Assembly: GCA_037954665.1 (NCBI GenBank)
Contig: JBBMOL010000097.1
Coordinates: forward strand, 2,954,221-3,018,220
Length of the DNA stretch: 64,000 nt
From: Laguncularia racemosa
Lineage: Eukaryota; Streptophyta; Magnoliopsida; Myrtales; Combretaceae
Direction: 5' to 3'
The translations under genes and the position numbers were made by a program. Position 1 is the first letter of the stretch. The number at the start of each line of letters is the position of its first letter. Positions 24,601-36,072 of the stretch are shown here, piece after piece. The notes under the pieces were generated by a model. The model was not told the origin of the DNA. It was given only the letters and a program-made list of their open reading frames with translations, and did no database searches.

Positions 24601-26399
24601 TAGTTTATTTAATTTTGCAAATATTTTTAACTTAAAGTTCAATTTAATTTATTTTATAAATCACAAAAAAAACAAATTAAACTAAATTGAGGCCATCTCT
24701 GATATGAATTTCGTAAACATTCTAAATATGATCCTCAAATTAAAATCAAAATGTATTTAAAAAAAAGGAAAATTAATTAATCTGGATAGCTAGACTTTTT
24801 CCTTGGTCAAAAAATTGACAGTTAAAAACAATTAACTCGATGAAATTATTCCCAAACGTGGTGTTTCTTTTTCAATAAAAATTAATGATGGCAAGTGATA
24901 ACTTCATCCAGGTGCCATGATTGACTAAATATTCATTAAATTTCTACAAGAAATAAGGACTTGATGGAATAATTTGATTGATTTGAAAAACCCCAAAACT
25001 CATTTGGGCCACTTGTAAAGCTGTAAAAAGAAGGTTTGGGTAAATTAAAAAAGGGAATTAGCAAACCTTTTATTGTTTTTTTCTTATTTTTTTATTTTTA
25101 ACGGGTCATATTATATGTAAATAAAAATTTTCGAGATATATCTAAAACTTAATTTTCCCTAGTGGCTGAAAGGACTATTCAATGTGGCCTTTTCAGGCGT
25201 GAAGAATATCTCTCTCTCTCGTTATCATGAGACATCCATATTTATCGTTTTATTACTTGCAAATTGGCAAACTTGTGTGTTATCCCAATTTCCAACCGCG
25301 TTTTAAGTGCAATTGTTGCATCCGACAAAATCCTTAGATCTGCCCTAACCTAGGAAAACTCAAAACCCAATTTCTGTCTCTTATCATCCGGATGATGGTA
25401 AGTAAGATTGGTATAACTTTATCGCCATTCAGTTGACTAACCCAGAGGATAGTTTATCTACTTTTTTAAAAAAAAAAATCGGTAAATAGTTTATCTTGTT
25501 TTTTAAATGTTATATCCGCAGTTTAAAAAAAAAAGGAAAAAAATATTATTTAATGCAATTGTTGTATAATTGTTTTATGATTGATTTTTTTATAATAATA
25601 ATAGCAATAGTAATATTATTACAATACTAAGGATAAGAAGTGTGTCAACATATGCTATAGTAGTTGCCTTTTTAAGATATTAAGTAAAAATTTGCTTTAC
25701 GAAGACAGAGACTTCATCGGTGGTCCCAGGCTTCTCTTTTTTTTTTTTTTTTTCGGGTGGTCCTGGGCTTCTTGACAGTGAAAGATGGGGTGAGGAAGAA
25801 TGGAAGACAATCCAGTTTAAATTCGGTGGATTTTGGATTAGGAGAAGAATTTTTATTTGTAGGATTTTCGTCCTGTTTATAGGTTAGTTTCTAATTAAAT
25901 AATTATATATTATATAATACTAACAATAATCTTTATGTTAGCATATGATAGGGTAGGTTTATGTAATTATCGTAATCAGCTAAAATGCGATTTGCTTAAT
26001 AATTAAGTATATGTATATATTAATAACAATAATAGTGAGGACAACTGTGTGGCAGCTAAATATACTCTTATAAGATTAGATTCATATCCCTTAAGTATAG
26101 ATTCATTTGTAATTATTTTTAAAAAATTTTCATTATATAATGCATATATATGGTGCTAATTTAAGTCATAAATTTATATGAAACCGAATCTTGTGAGTAA
26201 TTAGGACCGGTTCACATACTCTTCGAGTGTAATTTTATCTAATAGCATTAAATAGTACGGCCTCACAGTTGATTTTTAGTGTTTTATTAATTAGAGCTCA
26301 AACTTGGAGTTTCCAAATAATAGCAATTTAACTTGGAGTTTCCTGAGTGAGAATTTCTCAGTGTTTACATCTTTATCTCCTACTCCATTTCCATCAAAG
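21691..26399. other. AT-rich DNA, no gene recognised
   Basis: Scattered AT-rich and poly-A/T tracts with no supportable gene. The ORF at 23786-24118 (minus) is mostly a hydrophobic AT-rich head with no family resemblance. The slightly GC-richer patch at 23,690-23,990 holds a W-box cluster. A pyrimidine (TC)n run lies near 25,210. Confidence 0.45.
23773..23793. promoter_or_regulatory. Cluster of W-box cores with a 12-bp palindrome
   Basis: GTCAACGTTGAC (23773-23784) is a perfect palindrome made of two opposed TTGAC cores. It overlaps TTGACTTCAGTCAA (23780-23793), which adds a third, inverted core. W-boxes bind WRKY factors. No gene start is visible nearby, so any function is speculative. Confidence 0.3.
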
Positions 26400-26950
26400 C
26401 TTATTTAAGATTCTTGGACTATGTTCTTGCAGCAGGTCCTTACTATGATGGCGCTTGCTGCTCCTCTATAAATCGATATCAAACCTGTGTTGTTACTGCT
26501 GTATACCATATCTTGAAAGGATCACTTGGTAAGAAGGTGCTGTTTAAGATGTTAGCTGACCAAAATGTCAAAGGTTTTGTGGATGCGAACTGGGGTGGAG
26601 ATAGTCTTGATTGCAAATCCACTTTGAGCTATCGTTTGAAAGTTTGGGGTAATGTAGAGGAGAAGCAAGGAGAAGGTAGTTGCAACTCGTAATGGTAATG
26701 AAGCTAATTTTCATGCTACAGCATAAGGTCTTGTGTCATCATTTGGTTGCAGAGGTTGATGATATAGTTCTATGCCATTCAACACAACTAGTAGAGGATA
26801 CTGGGATTATATATTGGCAATCAACATTGTCAATAATCTTATTCAACATGATAAGATAAATTATATTTGAATAGAAAAAAATTTATCAAGACAGAGATTG
26901 AAGGAGCACTAATTTGTTATGTATTCCTACGGGAGAATAGGAGTATGATG
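26400..26950 (+). pseudogene. Copia RNase H relic
   Basis: YHILKGSLGKKVLFK, then VKGFVDANWGGD, then DCKSTLSYRLKVWGN match the Copia RNase H signature (RYLKGTPGxGLxF..ADWAGxxxDRRSTSGY). After a frameshift come SKEKVVAT and, later, NNLIQHDK (family pattern NPxxHxR). The start and end of the polyprotein are missing and several stops are present. A purine tract GTGGGGGAG at about 27,170 could be the element's PPT, but I did not find its LTR. Confidence 0.7.
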
Positions 26951-27688
26951 TTTTTTTAACCATGTTTTTGTATAAGTAGTTGTTTGATCTCATTTTGAGC
27001 AAGCTAAGAATGAGCAATATAATTCCACCAATTTGAAGTGTTCATGGAATTAAAGCGTTTATCATAAATATGTTTCTAAAAATATTATTAGTTTACTTAG
27101 ATATGTTGAATAGATTGCTAATTATATGTTTTGGACATTTGACTAGATATTAAAGTGAGTCTTAAAGTTGTGGGGGAGCTTAATATTTGGCTAAAGTAGT
27201 ACAAAATCTAAATGTTAAATTAGGAATAAATGTGAAGTGTCAATAAGCATTTCCTTTGGATCTCTCTCCTACAAAGTGGCATCCCATTCTCCATATCCTA
27301 TGAATGACTAAAATCCATTTTTTGTGTGTTGTAAATTAAAGATTTTCCTTAAATCTCACGTGAGTGGGATCCAGGTAAAGTCGGGTCAAAAGTTGGAGAG
27401 TTTATGTAGGAAAGACTTGATCTATATGTAATGGTAATGAGATCCGGAGCAAGTTAAATTATGTAGATTTTGGTAAATTTTATATCTACTAAAGAGTTAT
27501 AAATTCTAGTAAATCAATATATTATATTAAGCATTTAAGATGTAATTCTTTGTAATAGATGGTTTAAATGTGTTTGTAATTGTTCTAAATACTGAATAAA
27601 GACAAGATTTTAAGAATCATGACTTTAGGAGATTGTGCCCTTTTTTTTTTAATCATATCCTTTAGTTTTACTTGAAATTAAAGTTACA

Positions 27689-29470
27689 TGTAACGCCCCA
27701 GAACCTGGAGCATCACAGCCCGACACATGTCACTACTACCAAGTGACACGCTAAGACTCTAAAATTCCAACATACTTCAAAACCTACTCATATACATTAT
27801 TCATCATATTACTATAACTATAATCAAATGAATAACTCACAAACAAGTCATTCCAAATTTCATTATTTAATAACCACAAAGCCTCAAGCTAAAATCTATC
27901 TCCATAATTTCAATTTAACAATGAAATATCAATTTACAATAATTCATAATTCTTGTCACTCTTTCTCCACATAGTAGTAGTGTTCTCTTCCCATCTCATC
28001 CATATAATGTCCCACCAAGTTTCCATTCTCATCATACTTTAATTGTTCATCATTTTCGCCTACAACTAAAAAAAATATAGGAAAGGAGGTAAGCCTAAGC
28101 TTAATACGTGAGTACCATACCCACATACGCATGACACATCACATTAATATCACATGCGTATATGCAACATTTATCCTTAACACATTCACAATTTAGTTCA
28201 CACATCAACACCAACAATGAATTATAACACATAGGAATACTCATAAACCTAGTACACACAGCATTTGTCATAGTGGAAACTGCCTCTGCGGGCCCATCTA
28301 ACCTTAATGGAAGCCACCACTGTGGGCCTTGTCTAACCCTAATCTATCTTAGATCATTTCGATACACGACTCCACTAGAGACAACGCGGCATACTAATCA
28401 TCGAGGTTCCCACTAAGGATATGCCATTGCGGGCCCCTAAGTTGAGCCAAGCACAAGCAACATATTTCATTCCTTTCACATAACATTACACTACTTCTTG
28501 ATACCACATGATTCACATTATGTCTCAGTATTTCATTATTTCACACATAACTCATTATATAGCTTCCTAAAAATTATATATAACAAACAAAGTAAACACG
28601 TACCTAGAATCCTAACCTTACGCACTTCTTATCTCAAGTTTAGGCTAAATCGATATTTGTATGATCATCAAGACATCACTCTTAGTACTAATTCAATTAT
28701 GCTATACTTATCCTAATTCCTCTTAATATATTAAGTCATCTAAGGTTTTATTAATTGTTTTTTTTTTTGTGGAACTTGGTTAATTAAGAAAATAATTTGA
28801 TATATAATAATAATATTCATCACTTAACACAACCATGTTGGAGGTCATATTGCTCTACACGAGCTAGTACACAACCGTGTTAGGGGTCATGTATCTCTCG
28901 GCGAGATTTGGCTTCAACATGATTGGAACACAGTTGTGTTGAGAGGCCATGTTTCTCTTAATTCAACATAGTCTAAACACAACCGTGTTGGGAGGTCGTG
29001 TATTTCTCGGGATGACTTTTAGACTTAACACAATCGAAACACAACCAAATTTGAGGCCGTGTGAACCCTAATATTTAACTCCAACTTCCCCCAAATTCAT
29101 TCCTTTTTATCCCTAAACTCCATTAAATCTTTAAAATATGTAAATACTCCTCAATTAACGTAAGTTAGAATATTTACATCAAATTTCCCACATATCGACT
29201 CCTTGATTCGGAAATTCCCTTATCTTTATATTCCCTGTACAACCAAAAACCGTTCTGTGATTAGTCTCCACTTGTTAAAATAATTCTTGTAAGATTTCTC
29301 AACCGTTACCTTTTGCTTCGCTGTGCAGAAAAGAAAGGAGAACTCTAGGTCATTTTTACATATATATATATATAGTCCCATTGAAAAAAACAAAACGGTC
29401 TCGCCTTTTATTCGTATTGGCATGATTGTATATTATTTATTTATTTATATAAAAAAAATCTTGTATTACA
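27689..29470 (+). mobile_element. Probable solo Gypsy LTR with TTACA duplication
   Basis: Starts TGTAACGCCCCAGAACC, a typical plant Gypsy LTR start, and ends TGTATTACA. It is flanked by TTACA at 27684-27688 and 29471-29475. The terminal inverted TGTAA/TTACA pair and 5-bp duplication fit an LTR of 1782 bp with no internal region. A stretch at 28,080-28,120 resembles the usual mid-LTR block. The TSD is AT-rich and resembles the terminus, so the right edge could be fortuitous. Confidence 0.6.
28818..29073. repeat. Degenerate 45-60-bp tandem units inside the solo LTR
   Basis: Five imperfect units each carry ACACAACCGTGTT followed by a G-rich bridge and GTGTATCTCTCGG or a variant. The cores start near 28818, 28870, 28930, 28978 and 29040. 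The same module occurs once in each Athila LTR (13401-13440 and 19001-19040). Confidence 0.6.
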
Positions 29471-29475
29471 TTACA

Positions 29476-30229
29476 TGTATAATTCATCTTGTGGGGAGTA
29501 CACAGTTACGGACTTTTTGCCAAAGAAATAAATTCACACCATCTCTAAAAAGTATCCAAAACTATCTTTTACAAACACTATCCCATTTTTGTCCTTAGTG
29601 TGGTTTAAAAGTTTGAAAAGTTTCTAGGCTTAGCTATATAGAGAATGGCAAGCCAACAGTCCCTTCCTAGGCATAATATTCCCTATCGAAAGCGACCTTG
29701 CCATAGTCCAAGTCCTTCTAATTTCTTCATTGTGTCACCAATCAAACTAAATTCCTAACAAGACACGTTCCAGTTAGTAATTAAGCAGAGTTGTTTGGAT
29801 TTAAGGAAGATACAGATTTTCTGAATCTTTTTTCTTGTCTCTTGTAATCTGAAACTAATATACTTGATGAACATGAATAAAGTTGGTTTTACACCTCAAG
29901 CTTTCTTCGGCTACACTCTAGTCGAAACGTATTTTCTTGGCTTGGAAGCAATGCCATCTAATTAAGCAACATCAAAGTCGTTAATTAAAGGATTATAGAG
30001 AGGATGCATGAGAGAGGAGCATGGAGAAAAGATATCCCAGGAAAAGTGTCATCCGTCGCCTTTATATGGCGGTGTTGATTGAGATTGTGTCAATATGGTG
30101 GAGACGTGTCGGTTGCCTTCTTGCAATTAATATTGACGTGGCCTACTCAAGCTATGTACACGTAAAAGATGAGTTAGAATAGTATGAAGCCGGCGAGAGA
30201 CAAGAATAGAGCCCAAAGTCTCAGAAAGC
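29476..30229. other. Intergenic DNA between solo LTR and gene-like stretch
   Basis: No coding sequence is recognised. TTTATATGG near 30,060 could be a TATA box for plus-strand transcription into the stretch at 30,230-30,926. Confidence 0.3.
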
Positions 30230-30926
30230 ATGGCTAACAAAATAACTGGAACTAACCCCAGCGACGAATACATGGAAGGTACTGAACATGGCAAACTATA
30301 CTTACCGGCACTTGCAACTAAGGGGAAAACAATACTCATAAAAAGGGAAAGAGCATAATAGCTGTAGCTCGGTTTTGGGTTCATGTTCGAGTTTCTTAAT
30401 AAAACTGAAGGAAAGGCTGCTACAGAAGCTTATGAGAGCTTCCGTGCCCCTGGATGCTCTTAATAAAGGTCGCGATCTGTTGGACGCTACATTTGGTGAC
30501 GTCAATGGAGATAGGCTACTAGTTAACGACATTGCCACCTTAGGCCGCATCATCAAGGAACATTTTTTTTATTCAGTACCCGATGCGATCAAAAAGTTAC
30601 TACGTATACATGAGATTATTAATAATCAGAAGAACTCGGTACATTGAAATATTGTCTGTTTTGGCATAGTCCTCGAGTCGATGTTTGAGAGTTTCATCAT
30701 CACACTTTATTTGAGGGGATGATTAGATGATGAACTTTGTATGTCTTGTTATTTGCATGTTTTATGGGCTTTACTGTTTCTGACTAATGTTTTTTTGAGG
30801 CTGTCAGTGGAGGATGCTGTGGAGGGACTAAAAGTCGATAGTGTACAGGACAGGAAGGACAATCAGCAATATAAGAATGAAAGAGCGCCTAAGGAATCAA
30901 TGTCCAAAGTGAAGACCATGCTCTAG
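30230..30926 (+). other. Unresolved gene-like stretch or pseudogene
   Basis: I do not recognise this protein. An ATG at 30230 in good plant context (AAGCATGGCTAAC) opens 42 codons. A second block, open from 30342 and possibly starting after CTGTAG at 30367, encodes a charged helical sequence (RASVPLDALNKGRDLLDATF, then IKEHFFYSVPDAIKKLL) to about 30,600. A third block after GGCTGTCAG (30809) reads EDAVEGLKVDSVQD and ends KSMSKVKTML-like at 30926. A donor C|GTATAC at about 30,603 would join blocks two and three in frame. I found no in-phase join between blocks one and two, and the first in-frame ATG of block two is only at 30432. A minus-strand reading with a good donor (GCCG|GTAAGT near 30,302) competes with it. 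It could be a small unknown gene, a fragment or chance. Confidence 0.25.
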
Positions 30927-31484
30927 GATCGAATTGAGCGTCATCGATGTTCTATTCTAGTTCGCCATTATTAATGTAGCTCATTCTGAACCACAGCTTT
31001 TAACTTTAGCTGGATATACGGTACAAGTTTTTGAATTTATATAATGGGGTCGAGAATGCATAGGTTTGCTTTTCTTTCTTTCTTTTTCTAGATGCCTCTG
31101 TTAAAGCTTCTCACAGTTTTTTTTCGTCTAACAGCAAGGCTATCCAGAGTGGCTTAGAAAAGGAAAATGATGAGAACGAAAAGTCAGATGCCGAACGTTA
31201 AATTAAAAACACATGGGTACTGCGATTCTGAGACTGACAGTCAAGAAATCAAAGGGAACCAACTTTGGAATACCAAGTCATCAATCCACATAACATATAA
31301 TACAAATTACATACTGAACACCAGAGTATTTATAGCTGTACATAAGAGCCATTAAGACCCTATGACCCTTTCAAATTCAACTTTTGAAAGTAGGAACTAT
31401 TGGCCTATAGAGGAGTTGACTCTATTGGCGACCATAGCACACACACAAAGCAAGAACCTATCTTCAAGTCATCACCACTTTCAT

Positions 31485-34400
31485 CTAACTTCCACAAGCC
31501 AGGCATTCTTCACGATTTGTTAAAGAGCACATAACTTGTGCCATTTTCGTGTTATCATCTTCTGCAGGGGTCTCTTGCTGCAATCCAAGTTACAGGCTAA
31601 GTATAAATATATGAGCCAAAGATTGAGGCCATGTACAAATGCAGAAAATTAACAGAAGTTGGAATTTTACCTTAATTACAGTAGTATCAACTGTGAACTT
31701 TATGGCGTCAGCTGCAGCACGTGAGCGGAGATAATACATCCCTGTTTTCAGACCCTGTAATAGACAAGGATAAGAACAAATTAGTGCCACTCATTTAGTG
31801 AACCAGAGTAGTGAAAATTGCCACAAATTAAGCAACTGACATAAAGACACAGATGAGCCTGAACCAGATGTACACGGCCAATCAACTAATTAGGCAAAAA
31901 TGCAACACTTAAAAACTTCATTCAAATAATTATCTCAAGTAAACAATCAAATAAAACTTGAGAATAACCTACATGCATGCAAAAATATCGTGCAATTTAT
32001 GTCTGATTGCACAATAAGGGTCTAAAGTAATAGAATACCTTCGACCATGCATAGAAGTGCAATGAGGTAAGTTTCCCAAAATTAGGCTGATCCATGTGAA
32101 TATTTAAGCTTTGGCTCTGGTCTATATAGCAACCACGATCAACAGCCATGTCTACCAAGGTCTTTTGCTTGATCTCCCATACAGTCCTGATGGAATAACA
32201 AAAATTAGCAGCAGATAACAGAAATGGGCAGGGAGCTAAAGAAATCTAAGTTACAAGAATCACATACTTGTAGATGTCTTTTAGTTCATCAGGAATTTCA
32301 GAAATCTTCTGAACAGAGCCATCATAATGTATTATCTTGTGCTTAAGGGCAGAACTCCAAAGACCCATCTCAGTTAAGTCATGAAGAAGATGCTTGTTCA
32401 CAACTACAAATTCACCACTGGAAGCAGAAACGAAAAATGATTTTTGAGCACAAAAGATTGTAAAGTCATTAACATAGATACAGTTAGTTTCTACATTCTA
32501 CAAACCTCAAAACTCTGCGATTGTAAATATTTGAAGTGTATGGCTCAAAGCACTCGTTGTTGCCAAGAATCTGACTGGTTGAAGCAGTTGGCATAGGAGC
32601 TACAAGAAGCGAGTTTCTCACTCCATTCTTTGCTATCATTGCCCTAAGACCATTCCAGTCCCAACAGTCTGATGGGGTCACACCCCACATATCTGGCTGA
32701 AGAATTCCCTGAAAAATCAAAGTAATGGCACAACTGCATGAGTTAAGCGATAGGAAACATGCTACAAGTTACAAAAATTGTCAAAAGTATTAGATAACTA
32801 TAAATAACACAACCATCAGTCACATTTGCAACAGGGTAGTGCTTATACCTTGCTAACAGGAGAACCATCAAATGTCTCATAGGGACCTTCAACAGAAGCC
32901 AACTCAGAAGAAGTTTTCAGGGCATTGTAGTAAATTGCTTCAAAAATGTCCTTGTTCAACTGTTTAGCCTGATATTACAATGCAAACAATATCTAAAACA
33001 CAATCTACTTGGGCTAAAAATAATTCAGAAAACAAGACCAGGAAGTATCAATACCTCTGGCGAATCAAATGCCATGCCAAGTAAGATGAATGTATCAGCA
33101 AGACCTTGTACACCAATACCAATGGGCCTCTGTCGGAGGTTAGATCTTCTTGCATTCTCAACAGGGTAATAGTTGACATCAATGATTCTATTCAGGTTTG
33201 CAGTGATAACAGAGGTAACCTGTATAAACATTGAGGTAATTTTAACATTTGCTACATATATTTGTGAAGCATTTAAACTAAGATACAAATTTAAATGGGA
33301 TAAACTGGATAGATGAGAAACCAACCTCTGCTAGTTTGTCAAAATCAAAAAACCGATTCTTAGAGCCTTTGCTTCCAACAAGTTTGGATGGATGTGATTC
33401 CACAGGAATTCCCTGAATTTTCATGTAATGAACAGTTAGAACTAGTTAGATTAACCAACAAAAACAGAGAAGACATGCAAGGATATGCATCCCACCTTTT
33501 CCCTAACAAACCGAGGCAATGCAATTGAGGCTAGGTTACAAACAGCAGTTTCAGTTGGACTGGTGTATTCTATGATCTCCGTGCATAGATTTGAAGATTT
33601 GATGGTCCCAAGGTTTTGCTGGTTACTTTTTCTGTTGCAAGTGTCCTAAAGAAGATATCAGACAAACCATTAGAAACCAAATGGCATACAGATGCATATC
33701 AAGTCAAAAGAGTGCTGGATCCTATCTTACCTTAAAAAGCATATAGGGAGTTCCAGTTTCAATCTGAGACTTCAATATTTCAAACCACAGACTCTGTGCC
33801 TGAACAACTTTCTTTGCTTTGCCCTAAGATATAAAGGTAAAGACATAGATAATTCCAACAAGTCTCGTTTGCATTAGCTAGGATCCATTTCTAGGAATTA
33901 CATGCAATGCAAGCAAGCAAAAGTAAATAAATAAATAAATAGAAGCTTCATTAGTTATACCTCTCTTTCATATTTCACATACAACTGCTCAAAATTTTCA
34001 CCCCAACAATCAGCCAAGCCTGGAGCCTCACTGGGACAAAACAATGACCATTCTCCATTACTTTGGACCCTTTCCATAAAGACATCAGGTATCCAAAGAG
34101 CATAAAATAAGTCACGAGCACGATGCTCCTCCTACAAAATAAAATTTATTATTTAGATAAATAAATTTACATTGAACAACCTCTAAAAGAGAACAAGCAG
34201 TAACAAAAAATAAAAATGAAAAAACACAAACAAAAAAATTAACTTTTAGCTGTTTGCATACATATAGAATTAAGAGCACCAAACACAGATCAATCTCACC
34301 AGCACATTAAATCATACCTTTCCATGATTCTTCCTAAGATCAAGAAACTCAAAAATATCAGCATGCCATGGCTCCAAGTAAACAGCAAAAGCACCTAAAA

Positions 34401-35824
34401 GAAAATACCTCAATTAGCCAGGAATACAGTGAGAAAACTAAAAGCATAAATATAAGAACAGTGAGTTATGGAAAGTACCTTTCCTCTTGCCTCCTCCTTG
34501 GTCTACATAACGAGCAGTGTCATTGAACACCCGTAGCATGGGAACAATCCCATTAGATGTCCCATTTGTACCACGAATATAACTACCAGTTGCACGTATG
34601 TTGTGAACAGAAACCCCAATTCCACCAGCAGATTTGCTAATAACAGCACACTCTTTCAGAGTATCATATATTCCTTCAATACTATCATCTTTCATACAAA
34701 CAAGGAAGCAACTGCTCAACTGTCCAAGTAAATGGGTACAAATACATGAATCAAGTTCCAGTTTCACCACAAGCACAAGAAACAGTGAGATTCAACATGG
34801 TTATACATCAATCAGTATACCTGAGGCCTCGGTGTCCCTGCATTGAAAAGAGTGGGAGAAGCATGAGTGAACCACCTTTGGGACATCATGTGATATGTTT
34901 TGATAGTGGAATCAATATCATCCTTGTGAATTCCAACAGCAACCCTCATCAGCATGTGCTGAGGCCTTTCAATAACTTTCCCTCGCACCTTCAAAAGATA
35001 AGACCTTTCCAGGGTTTTGAAACCAAAATAATCATAATCAAAGTCACGATCATAAATGATTTCACTGTCCAGACGAACAGCATTCTGCAAATAGGTCAAA
35101 CCAAATCCCAAATCATTCAAAAAAAAAAAAAGGTCCACCAACGCTCAAGAAATTTAAATCAAATCCCAGAAAAAATAAGAGTACCTTCATGATAATACCA
35201 TAAACATCATCAGCTATTAAAGGAGCCTTCAAACCAGATCTCTCATTGAAATGGTTATACATGTCCTTAATTCTGCAGTAACCATGTAAAATATGTAACT
35301 TTAAATGCATGATATAAAACTGAAATCGAATGAACAGTACCAAGAATAACGACATGACTTACGTCTCTGAAAAGGATTTCTTGGTATTCTTATGCAGATT
35401 AGACACAGCAATTCTAGCAGCCAACTGCAGAACAATAACGCCAACACGGCACATACATTAAAATTTCCAATAAATTTAATTAACGTGATTCTTCTATCTT
35501 ATTTACAGTATCCATAACAAAGTCAAATTCACAGTGCCAAGACGACAATAAGAATTCAAATATAAGGCGAACATACAGTCAGCTTCACAAACTTACACAA
35601 GCATAATCCGGGTGGTTAGTGGTCATGCTAGCCGCAGTCTCGGCAGCCAATTCATCAAGCTGACTCGTTGTAACACCCTTATAGACCCCAGCACAGACCT
35701 TCTGGGAAACAAGCACAGGATCACAGTGATCGGGACTCAACCCATAACTCAATTTCTTCAACCTCGCAGTAATCTTATCGAAATGGACCGATTCCTGACG
35801 CCCATCTCTCTTGACCACATACAT
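31485..35824 (-). CDS. RNR1: Ribonucleoside-diphosphate reductase large subunit
   Basis: Class Ia ribonucleotide reductase R1, which reduces NDPs to dNDPs with the R2 subunit. Seventeen exons join in frame to 807 residues: 35824-35597, 35424-35363, 35272-35185, 35084-34821, 34719-34479, 34394-34318, 34131-33961, 33823-33731, 33645-33496, 33412-33326, 33219-33055, 32968-32849, 32708-32506, 32417-32268, 32186-32039, 31754-31671, 31577-31485. All introns are GT-AG. An N-terminal ATP-cone (MYVVKRDGRQ..) leads into the ten-stranded barrel. Active-site residues are C218, N427-x-C429-x-E431 and C444, the same numbers as in human RRM1. The radical-transfer pair is Y756-Y757 (GMYYLRSR) and the C-terminal redox pair is C802/C805 (ECLACGS). 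A plant-type insertion of about 19 residues after residue 450 explains the later offset. Length is close to Arabidopsis RNR1 (816). No lesions are seen. Expression is probably S-phase-linked, given the upstream E2F palindrome. Confidence 0.97.
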
Positions 35825-35912
35825 TATTTTGACTCTTGTGTTAAAGGATTAACCGCAATAGGGATTTTATCGAACAGATGTTGTGCACAGATAGGAGTGG
35901 CGGATAAGTGGG

Positions 35913-35922
35913 ATTTAAATAG
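35913..35922 (-). promoter_or_regulatory. Possible TATA-like box of RNR1
   Basis: CTATTTAAAT on the minus strand, about 90 bp upstream of the RNR1 ATG. It is a weak match to the TATA consensus but is the only candidate at a suitable distance. Confidence 0.35.
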
Positions 35923-36060
35923 GGAAAAAGGGGTGTTTGGTGTGTTGTGTGTGGAAGAAGCTATTTGAGGGATTTTGAAATTTGTAAATTTCAGGGAGGT
36001 TTGATTTTCCCTCTTCGGGAATAAAAAAAGGGGGCTTTTGTTTGGGTAGGGTTTTCAAAG

Positions 36061-36072
36061 TTTGGCGCCAAA
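36061..36072. promoter_or_regulatory. Palindromic E2F site upstream of RNR1
   Basis: TTTGGCGCCAAA is a perfect 12-bp palindrome containing two overlapping E2F/DP sites (TTTGGCGC on each strand). It lies 237 bp upstream of the RNR1 ATG. Plant RNR promoters, notably in tobacco, are known E2F targets activated at G1/S. In this AT-rich window such a GC-rich palindrome at this position is unlikely to be chance. Confidence 0.75.

Noticed and set aside
28818..29073. CRISPR-like spaced repeats
   Set aside because: Units are degenerate, spacers are themselves related, and the array sits in a plant LTR.
34746..35192. 148-codon plus-strand ORF
   Set aside because: Antisense to RNR1 exons 4 and 5 and their introns.
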